A stretch of 64,000 nt of DNA from Gyrodactylus bullatarudis. Lineage: Eukaryota > Platyhelminthes > Monogenea > Gyrodactylidea > Gyrodactylidae. The notes below the pieces were generated by a model. It was not told where the DNA came from. It did not search any database and saw nothing but the letters and a program-made list of their open reading frames with translations. The stretch is from NCBI GenBank assembly GCA_012064415.1, contig SSNU01000075.1, forward strand, positions 186,001 to 250,000, written 5' to 3'. A program made the translations under genes and the position numbers. Below, one piece after another: positions 55,675 through 64,000 of this stretch (the stretch's first letter is position 1; the number at the start of each line of letters is the position of its first letter).

Positions 55675-56290
55675 AAGCTCACATAGGCCAAGGTAGTTGA
55701 AGATTATAGGAATAGTTTTTCTGAACACATAGATTGGGTTTGTATTGATTGATAAAGAATTTCTCCTTTACCCATACATCTATGCTGTCATCCCCAGGAT
55801 TTTTGTAAAAAACGGAAAAATTTGAAATTGAAGCTGCGTGGTTTTCCTGCTTAAGATGTCTTATAACCGCGTAGATGATCATTCGATCTTGTAGACAATT
55901 TCCTAATAGTTCTTCCTATGTAAGAAGCACCACAATCACACTGGAATTAATAAACTAATAGAGTCTTTTCTTCAGGCTTTAGTAAATCCTTATGAATCAA
56001 ACTGAACAACTCTCTGTTTTAAATACAATTTTCAGTTGTATATTATTATAATTTTGATCGATGAGATTATTGAGTCTTCTTCTTATTTCATTACTGAAAC
56101 AATCTCCTTTGAAGTTAAGCTTCATGAAAATAGTAATTTTATTCAATTCTTCTGTTTCTACAACCTCATCTCTAACCATAGGTTGATCGATGAATTTGTC
56201 CACGAATTTGGCTGGATAACCATTTTCCATCAAACATGACTTCGAATTCTCTATTTCATTTGTCCATTCCTCAGGACTTGCAATTCTTCT
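55675..56290 (-). pseudogene. PLE copy E, thumb and GIY-YIG nuclease
   Basis: Minus strand: ENGYPAKFVDKFID and LNFKGDCFSNEIRRRLNNLI (RT thumb), then after a frameshift CDCGASYIGRTIRKLSTRSN (GIY-YIG core, here CxCGxSYIG) and FINQYKPNLCVQK. No complete palm domain. It differs from copy D, so two PLE families adjoin. Confidence 0.7.
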
Positions 56291-56456
56291 TATCCTCTTC
56301 CCTAGACCAATTACTAAGCCAATTTTATGAGATATAGGACTGAAACTAGCATAATGAAGATACTTCCCGTTATCAGTGTTCTTCTTATATTTCTTAAGAA
56401 GTTTCAGTGAATTCGTTTGGATATTTCCTTATTAATTCTTATACTTTAGCTGATTT

Positions 56457-58015
56457 TTAAATGTGTGTTTTTTCATACCTCCTTTCTTTTTCAACTTCGA
56501 GATTGGATCTTTGTTGCGACCATTGATCAGTTTCGATGTTCTTTGGACCAGTTTGAGCTTCCTTCGTTCGTCGAGTGATATTTGACAGTTTGTTATTCAA
56601 AATATTCTTGCTCGTATGAATAGTAGTACTAGAACCAGGGGTTTTTCGTTGTCGTCTTCTTTCTTTAGTTTCTCCTTGGGGTGCGAGTGCTTGTCGATGA
56701 ATTTTTCGGGGTATCCACATCAAAAGACCCTTCAGCTTTGATCTCTCCTCCTGTACAAATTCCTCGGACACCAACCGATCAATACTAAGATAAGCATTGC
56801 TGACCACACTCTTTTTTATATTCCGATTGAGGAAAACTCTGGTACGGCAAAAACTGTGTCGGGGCCATTGTCTTCCGATGGATTCTCGCAACTGCACTTA
56901 AGCCATCCCGTGAGATTTCAAGATCAAGAAAATTCAGTTTACCATCAGACTCTGTTTCATTTGTGAACTTTAAATTCGGATGGATAGTATTCAACATTTG
57001 GCTAGTTTCACTAACATTTGTGTCTTTGTCCATCAACAGGAATGTATCATCGAGGTATCTAATCGGGAACTTCTGATTATCTGCTGCATTGGCTCCTGCT
57101 CAAGGGATGCGAGAAACATATCAGCAAGAAGTTGACCGATCGGACTCACCATTGCGACTCCATCAATCTCTCTGTAAAACTGTCCTCCAAATTTGAAATC
57201 AATGTTGATTACCGTCACATTTATGAGATCCTTTACTACTTGAGGCGGATGGATATTTGAAGGTCATTTGATTCATTATAAACTCTTCCGTCTCTTTGAC
57301 AGGAACATTCGTAAATAGAGAGGTTACAACAAAATTGCTATCTCTGAGCCTCGAAACGACATCTCTTGAGTTGGATACTGAATGTTCGCAAATTTGATTC
57401 CTCAGGGGCAACAGTTTCGAGTTTAACTATTTTACGAGGAGATGTTGAGGACTGGCCGACATGTCAAGGATTGGTCTATACATCAATTCTGTGGATTCTT
57501 TGTGGGCTTTTGGAAGCAAATATAGGCGACTTATTTCTCCATCACTTTTTCTCATCGAGCTTGTTTCGTCTACGTCGATTAATCCTCTTTGTTCTAATGA
57601 CTCCATTTTTCTGTTTATCGCTATGGTGAAGCCCTTCAATCGATTTTCTGAATCCACCGCTTCAACAAGGAGAAACCTTTTTCGATCTGCTAAAAGAAGT
57701 TTCCCTTTTTTTAGGTAGTCTGTTTTTTCAACTAGTGCAATCCCGGTTCCTTTGTCAAGGTGGCAGAGGAGGACATTTGGATTTGCCCTGAGTTTTGACA
57801 GAGCCTCATAGTGATACTCTGTCCTGACTAGAAGTGGCTGTTAACTTTTCTGTCATGCTGATAAAACTTTCAAATCCTATGTCCGTTTCGACATCAAGTT
57901 TAATCGAATTCGGCATACAAAACTTTGGTCCAAGGCTTAGCACTTGTAAGGTAGCTTTATCTATAATTTGAAAAGTAGAAAAAGGATATATTAACATCAA
58001 ATGTACATTTCTCAA
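56457..58015 (-). pseudogene. PLE copy D, N-terminal and RT region
   Basis: From 58015: TLQVLSLGPKFCMPN (PLE N-terminal motif), VLLCHLDKGTGIALVEKTDY, MYRPILDMSASPQHLLVK, then VTSLFTNVPVKETEEF (motif A), IDGVAMVSPIGQLLADMFLA (motif B, GTP replaced by VSP), a Y-LDD box near 57050 reached by a frameshift, and FLDLEISRDG / PTQFLPYQSF (thumb). Frameshifts and stops at several places. Together with copy E it spans a nearly full-length PLE interior. It lies between direct repeats at 55480 and 57985. Confidence 0.8.
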
Positions 58016-58140
58016 AGGTTCATCAGTAGTGTCTCTTTGGTAATGATAAATGTTAAAAGATGAATGAAAATAATAATTTACAAATTATGAAAGAAATAGT
58101 AAAAGTTGAAGAAAATTAGAATAAATGTAAGATGAAAAAT
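57985..58140 (-). repeat. Direct repeat flanking PLE D/E, right
   Basis: Partner of 55480-55640. Confidence 0.65.
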
Positions 58141-58355
58141 GAAATGAAATGAAATTTATTGAACGATTCATATGTTCTGCTTTACAATTATCATTTTCAT
58201 ATTAAAAATAGTTGTTATGTACAATAATAATAAGTAAAGGATAAGAAAAGTAAATACTGAAGATATATATAAATACAATAATAATCAAAATAGTTTGGAA
58301 AAAATTCCTGTAAATCTGAATTTAATCTTTGAAATAATATATATATAGTTATCAG

Positions 58356-58958
58356 TAGGGCGACCAAAATGCCTTTTTTGCCTTTTTTGAGAGTTAGTCT
58401 AAAATACTTTGAAAATATTAAAAATTCAGTCCTTTTTTTTCTAAACCTATTGATAAGAGAAATAAGTTTGCCTTTTTTGCCTATTTCGAGGAGGCTTGCC
58501 TTTTTTTTGTCTTTTTTAAAAAGGATTGCTTTTTCATTTTTTTCAAGGATTGTGCAAATCTATTATCCTTGTTTATCTTGATCTTAGTTAAATTTTCATT
58601 GTCTGAATCTAATTTTAGGGGGGACTCGGTAAACAGCCAATAGAAATGGCTTATCCAACTCAACATTTCATTCTCATTCTATTCACATGAAAGGCTTGAA
58701 GAATTGATTAATTTTTTTAAATCACTACTTGTGAGAGATATTCGATTATATGAATATACCTTTTATGCTTTACTATGTTGTTAAAGCTACTTTTTGGATT
58801 TTTAATGAGATCTCCTTTAAGTCCGCTTTCAGCAGATACCTTCTTGGGGTGCTTCTCGTGAGAAACATTCGATTTTATGAATTTGCCTTTTTTTGCCTTT
58901 TTCAGAATTAAAAATTGCCTTTTTTCATCATAAAGTATGCCTTTTTCTGGTCGCCCTA
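58356..58958. mobile_element. hAT-type MITE, 603 bp, inserted in the LINE 3' region
   Basis: Ends TAGGGCGACCA and TGGTCGCCCTA are perfect inverted repeats flanked by the 8-bp duplication GTTATCAG (58348-58355, 58959-58966). Interior rich in tgccttttttg blocks on the plus strand. No transposase. Confidence 0.92.
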
Positions 58959-59169
58959 GTTATCAGTATCGATTCTTCAAGCATTTTTCAATCACAATAG
59001 AAATATAACTTAAGGAAATCAAGATACTTTAGGAAGAGAAACAATATAAATGAAGATGAAGTAATGAACAGATTGTTACAAAATACTATTTATCTTCATA
59101 AGGTATAATGCCTGACCGTAAATTACAAATGCTTTGATACTAGTTATCATATATGTACCAACTCTTTAT

Positions 59170-59900
59170 CAACGAAAGAAAGAAAAAGAAGAAAAAAAAT
59201 TAAGAAAATGCATTTATTTTATTATTCTTATATAAAAACATTTAAAAAAACTTTATCTAATTTCTTCAGAATTCTAAATTTATTCGTTATCATTGAAAAG
59301 AGGTATTGCCACCAATATTGCATTCAGATAATAATAATCTTATTTTATCTTTTAGTCATTTTTTTCAAACAGTTGATCTCTATCTCTACAGTTGATCTTA
59401 ATTTACATATTTATTATTTCATATTTTTTAAATAATAGGACCAAGTCCTTGCATGGACATTTTCTAGCTAATTTATAGCTTAGAAATCAGTATTTATTCT
59501 GTGAAATCTTTGTTGAAAATTCAAAGAGTAATTATGTGATCAGTGATCACTATAGATTTCACTTCCTGCTGTGATAAATTTGATCCAACAGGTGAGCTTT
59601 AGACTTAAGAAGATTTCTTTTTTTTAACGAAATGGAGACATATTTTCTAATATGGGTTGACAGGCTTCAAGTGATCTAGATGATTCTAGAATGTGAATAA
59701 GTTAGTAAAGCGTCAGAATTTCATAAGATATAGTTGAAATTGTGATTTAGTATACTTGTTTAACTCATTACTTCTAAATATATATATATTCTTTCATTTG
59801 TGAAGGAAATTAGTTTTTTTTGGTTCTAGTTAATGAATTTTGAGTGATTTTCTCTTTTGAATTCAAATATATTTATTCTTTTTATAGTATTTGGTAATTT
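59170..59900 (-). other. LINE copy B 3' non-coding region
   Basis: AT-rich; no coding frame supported. Belongs to the 3' part of LINE B by position. Confidence 0.5.
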
Positions 59901-59901
59901 A

Positions 59902-61051
59902 TCAAATAAATTTTCTGGTGAAGATTGCAAGATTCTTGATTTCTCCTTGTACTCTATATCGATCACAGAGTCCAGGAAGACTTTGAGGAGTAAGGCACTT
60001 TTTAATGAGTATAAGGCTTTTGATGTCCCTTCGAACCATAATTGATTCAGATGAAAGACTGAGTTTTTTCCTATATGGTTCAGAGAGTATGCGTTGGAAA
60101 ATTCTTGCTGCTTTCTGAAGCTTCATAGACCATTCAGGTTTTTCAGGATACCAGCATCCTGCACAAAATTCAACAATAGATCGTGCCATCATTTTGAAGA
60201 GAAAAACTTTCATGAAGTAATTTTTTATGCATTTATGAATTTGCATACATCTCGATATGAAGGATTTATGGATATCTTTATAATGATCTGTGAAGTCAAA
60301 AAAATTATTTAACTCCCAAGTCACGAATTGTGAATTTAGGATCGATTTTTTTTTCATTCACAAGTAAATTTTCTTGTAATGGGATCGTAGTAAAAGGTGT
60401 TGTGAAGAAAGTTTTACTTTCATTGATACTAAGCCCTAAGGCTTTTAAATCATTTGAAAGATTTTTTAGAGATGTTTTAATGAATTCAACATCAATAGAA
60501 TCATCAAAGCTATAGACAATCTTCATATCATCAGCATATTTGAAGATCTTAGCTCCAGTGAAATTTATTTGAGAGAAGACAATATTAAATGATAGAGGAC
60601 CTACTCTGGAGCCTTGTGGGACACCGGAAGTAATTAATCGAGGAAATGAATCTTTGTTTTCGAAGGACACATATTGCTTGCGTTTCGTTAGATATATTTT
60701 CAGCATTTCTAGGAGATGTGAACATACTCCGTAGTGATGACAGATTTCGATAATTTTGTGAATATAAATTTTATCAAATGCTTTAGACAAGTCAGTATAT
60801 ATTACGACAGATTTCTTTTTATTCTTGTTAAGAAGTGACACATAGTTTAAGAAATTGAAAATATTAGTCTCACAGGATTTGCCTCTACAGAATCCATGTT
60901 GATCAGGATCTATTTTCTGTATGTCAATTATACCAAAGATTTTAATGAAAAGAATTGAGTCAATGATTTTCATAAGGATGTTTTGTAGAGTTATAGGTCT
61001 AAATTCATCACTATTGGGTTTAGGAATAGGAATAACTTTTGTGAGTAACAT
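59902..61051 (-). pseudogene. LINE copy B reverse transcriptase
   Basis: Minus strand from 61051: VIPIPKPNSDEFRPITLQNI, PDQHGFCRGKSCETNIFNFL, VIYTDLSKAFDKIYI (motif A), TSGVPQGSRVGPLSFNIVFS (motif B), IFKYADDMKIVYSFDD (Y-ADD catalytic box), then after a single frameshift near 60330 the thumb and C-terminus (FDFTDHYKDIHKSFISR, RSIVEFCAGCWYPEKPEWSM). RT copies the LINE RNA at the nicked target. Close relative of LINE C. Only one or two frameshifts, so fairly young. Confidence 0.9.
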
Positions 61052-61153
61052 ATATCAGGAATTATATTATTTAAAAAATAATTGTTGAAAAAGTTTGTAA
61101 AAACTATGAATAAAATTCACGTGACTACTTGTAAGGAATATCGACACGAATTT

Positions 61154-62454
61154 TCATAAAAATCTTGTGTTTTTATTTTTGAGTTTTCTTAATAATTTGT
61201 TAAACTCAGAAAAGCTCATAAAGGTATTATTATGATAATTAGAGCATGAATCACAATGGATGAATACTTGGGTGTTTATTGGAGCAGATTTTTTGAATGT
61301 TGACATGAAGTTTTTTTGTAAGGCTTTATAAGTCATATTATTTTTGTTATTGTAGGTAACATTTTTTTATGAGAGAATTTAAAATATTTATTGAGATAGA
61401 AATAACCTTGTTTGGGTTTTATCCTAATATGGTCTCTTAATTTTTTTTCAATTCTATCGTATTCAAGATTGTATAGTTCCTTGATCTGATTGTGTGTATT
61501 CATCATCATTTCAACAGATCGAGACATAGACAAGCATTTAGTGAGCTTATTTTCAAGAGTGATGTGTTTCTTGTGAACTAAGTTAACAAGATTAACTCTT
61601 TCTTTTTTAATCGTAGACAATGAGTAAATTCTGGAATATTGCTCAAGAATATTTAGTAGGTTTTCATTAATATTCGAGACAGCTTTTATTATGGTAAAAT
61701 CTGTAAACACGAAGTATTTGTTGGTATCAGTTTTATGCTTAAAGATTTCGAAATTAGAAAAAGTTAGTTTGGCAAAAACTCCTAAGTGATCTTTACTTGG
61801 GAAAATATTTTGAATATCAAATTCAAATAATGTGTTTTTTTCAATTAGTATGCAATCAAGTATGTTGTTTAGTCTGGTAGGTATATTGATTATTTGGTTT
61901 AATCCTAAATTAAATAGATATGATCCTATAAGAGTCTTAGGACGATTCCAATCTTCATGAGGAAGATTGAGATCACCAAGTATTATGAGTTCAGTCTCAA
62001 TATATTTATCAATTATATTATCAATGTAACTCATAAGGATAGAGTCATCAGTGTTTGTGTTGTTAGGTCTTCTATAAACTAGGACTATATTTATTGTTTT
62101 CGTGTCGGACAGTTTAATAACACAGTTTAAGAGCTCATTTTTGTTAACTGAAGAGGTATTAGATGATGTAAGGTTGAAAGTGTCTTTAAAAAATAATAAA
62201 ATTCCACCATGTTTAACACCAATTCTATCGGATCTAACAAATTTATAGCCTTCTAAATGAATAAAATGGTCAGAATGAGATTCATGTAGCCATGTCCGAG
62301 TAAAACAGTAAAAATCATATTGTGTATTCAGAATAAAACTTTTTAAGAGAAGATATACAGAAAGAAGAGATCTTATATTTTGTAGAAAGAAAGTGATAGT
62401 TGATAAAAAGGAAACACAGTTAATCAAAGATGTATTAGTTATTTGTACTCGCAA
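61154..62454 (-). pseudogene. LINE copy B endonuclease and linker
   Basis: Minus-strand frame of 373 codons (62454-61333) plus a continuing frame to 61154. APE motifs: FFLQNIRSLLSVYLLLKS, FTRTWLHESHSDHF (catalytic Glu position reads Thr/Arg here, usually E-W), ILVLVYRRPN region, LIILGDLNLPHEDWN (G-D-x-N motif), SKDHLGVFAKL (S-D-H motif). The second frame gives the start of the RT N-terminal region. First residues come from the PLE junction, so the true N-terminus is absent. Confidence 0.85.
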
Positions 62455-63183
62455 ACTAACTACTTCAAACTAATCAACGGCCGCAATAAAGATCAAATCC
62501 CAAAGCTGAAAAAGAAAGGGGTTATTTACCACTTCAAATGCTCATGTGGATCTTCATATGTTGGACAAACGACCCGATCACTTGGAGAGAGAGTGAAAGA
62601 ACACCTCAGGCCAAAACATAACAGTGCAGTTCAACACCATCTAGAGGCAACAGGTCACTCCGCAGATGCGTCGAACTTCAAAATCTTATACCAGGTCAAT
62701 CCAACAGAATCGAGCAAGACTAGACAAGCAAATTTGAGCTGCGCTGAGAGCCATTTCATCACCAAGCTCAAACCAAATCTATGTGTCCACAAGGAACTTG
62801 CAAATAAATTAGGATTCAAAGGTCGTGATGTCCACATCAAGAGCAAGCAGATTGCCAAGATCGGAAGAATTCTAAGTCTAGATGTTGGAACTCCTACTCA
62901 GTGCTCTACACAAATTGAGACAGAAAAAGAAACTGAAATTAATGAGACGTTAGCTAAAGCTGATAATCTTCTCTCTCAAATCCAGTGTACAGCCCCAGCA
63001 ACTATTACAGAATTGGCAAAATGTGAAACCAGTGAGAAGTCAACAATAGTTGATAATCAAATTACCAGTCAACCTGTAATTAGTGATAAAAGAGAAAGGA
63101 AAAACTGCTCAACAACCAAAAGAAAACGAAAAAGGTACAGTGGGCAGTTACAAATTGACAACTTTCTCAAAAGGCAAAAGTAA
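62443..63183 (+). pseudogene. PLE copy C, GIY-YIG nuclease and C-terminal tail
   Basis: An intact frame for the C-terminal part. GVIYHFKCSCGSSYVGQTTR (about residues 26-45) is the GIY-YIG core, RVKEHLRPKHNSAVQHHLEA the Arg/Glu/His helix of Penelope nucleases, then FITKLKPNLCVHKELANKLG. A Thr/Ser-rich linker follows and the end is KRKRYSGQLQIDNFLKRQK. The whole RT domain is absent: the copy is 5'-truncated at the junction with LINE B. The nuclease nicks target DNA. The decayed PLE at 15060-15330 is its closest relative in the window. Confidence 0.85.
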
Positions 63184-63312
63184 TTAGCAGATCAAGAGAT
63201 GAATTTCACAGCAAGCTCTCCACCCTTCTGAAAGAAGTTGCGAAGCCAAAATGAACCAATGGAAGGTCCCAAATAGAGCATTGTAATAGTATTTATATGT
63301 TAACCGGGGTAG

Positions 63313-63352
63313 AGTCTGAAGAGACCCAGCGAAATACAACGTTTATCACTCA
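63313..63352 (+). ncRNA. Hammerhead ribozyme at the 3' end of PLE copy C
   Basis: GAGT, CTGAAGA, G-ACCCAG-C, GAAA, ATA-CAACGTT-TAT, C, ACTC. Stem I GAGT/ACTC, stem III ATA/TAT. Cleavage predicted after C63348. It lies 130 bp downstream of the PLE stop codon. Confidence 0.85.
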
Positions 63353-63419
63353 AATTTACGCTTGTTGTTCTCTAACCTTCCACATGAGTTTAGAATCTCA
63401 CAATAAAATTATTTTAGAT

Positions 63420-64000
63420 AATACGGCCCTATTAAAGAACGATAATTCTGGAAAATTTTTTTTTAGAAAATCTAAAATTTTTAGAAGTATGAATTGGCGC
63501 CAATGTGAATAGCCAGGAAAAATTTCACTTTTTGAATTCCATAATAAAATGATCCCAAGGGTTTTTGAAATAAAAAAATTCTGAAAAAGCCATTTTACGA
63601 GTTTCGAAAATACTCCACTTTTTCAATCTTTGAGCTCAAAATTTTCAAAGATTTAAAATTAAATTATGGAAAAACAGAAATTCATCGTCATTGTGAGTAA
63701 TCGAACAATCTAACACAAAATTTAAGAATTTAACATTTTTTGAATATTGCATCTTTCTCAGCCTTTGTTGCCAAATTCAAATAATTACTCATCTAATCTT
63801 GATCCGAAATATCAGCATCAAAATACTTTAAATCTCTGAAATCCATGAAAATCCCTCCGTTTCCTCATCATTCAGATAAATCACTGCAAAAGGAGGTAAA
63901 CCTACTAAAGAGTTGAAATATTTTTATTTCTGAAAATGTTTTTCGTGCAACTTTTCTCACCTGTAGTAATATTTATAAATACTTTTTAGATGCTCAAAAA
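63420..64000 (+). repeat. AT-rich stretch with dispersed repeat, copy 2
   Basis: 63600-63830 resembles 150-450 (see there). No coding frame in the rest. Confidence 0.45.

Larger units (their letters stand above)
58140..62442 (-). mobile_element. LINE copy B, 5'-truncated, with 3' (ATTTC)n tail
   Basis: Coding region 62442-59902 followed by about 1.7 kb 3' region on the minus strand. The 3' end is a short pentamer repeat (gaaat)n at 58138-58160, the microsatellite-type tail of CR1-like LINEs. A hAT MITE is inserted at 58356-58958. The 5' end meets PLE copy C head to head at 62443. Confidence 0.75.

Overview
The window is AT-rich nuclear DNA of an invertebrate animal. Signs of this are spliced genes with small GT-AG introns, a C-terminal exon of the ciliary protein CEP290, and dense, mostly broken transposable elements. 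Nothing looks bacterial. A flatworm-like host is my best guess, resting on three things: Penelope-like elements (PLEs) with hammerhead ribozymes, a hammerhead with the Schistosoma Sm-alpha type core, and a run of equal 24-nt micro-exons as in schistosome micro-exon genes. This is inference; other invertebrates carry the first two.

Layout. 0-1.7 kb: last CEP290 exon and a small secreted Cys-rich protein gene. 2.4-9.1 kb (minus): micro-exon array whose introns hold hAT, mariner-type, foldback and PLE insertions. 9.1-10.3 kb: pogo-like element. 11.9-13.9 kb: decayed Gypsy-type retrotransposon. 14-15.4 kb: decayed PLE. 16.4-17 kb: zinc-binding gene fragment of a repetitive family. 17.3-25.2 kb: three-layer nest, a LINE split by a Tc1-like element that itself holds a PLE. 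25.3-29.7 kb: PLE tails and pogo remnants. 29.9-38.0 kb: two paralogous two-exon secreted-protein genes among PLE hammerheads, integrase and hAT remnants. 38.3-40.8 kb: nested inverted-repeat elements including a piggyBac-type MITE. 41-45.6 kb: HTH gene, decayed repetitive gene, hammerheads, a 1.05-kb foldback. 45.7-52.5 kb: inverted-duplicated block containing a third, broken secreted-protein paralogue, a PLE/LINE fusion and the Sm-alpha-like hammerhead. 52.9-54.3 kb: inverted-repeat element enclosing an intact two-exon HTH gene. 54.3-63.4 kb: integrase pseudogene, PLEs, a long LINE with a hAT MITE in its 3' region, and a PLE end.

The apparently functional host genes are CEP290, the 112-aa secreted protein, the micro-exon gene, and the secreted two-exon family (two intact copies). 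The two HTH-only genes are intact but sit in or beside mobile DNA. Almost everything else is mobile DNA. The ribozymes fit the known pattern of PLE ends: in most cases the core lies just downstream of PLE C-terminal coding remnants and in the same orientation.
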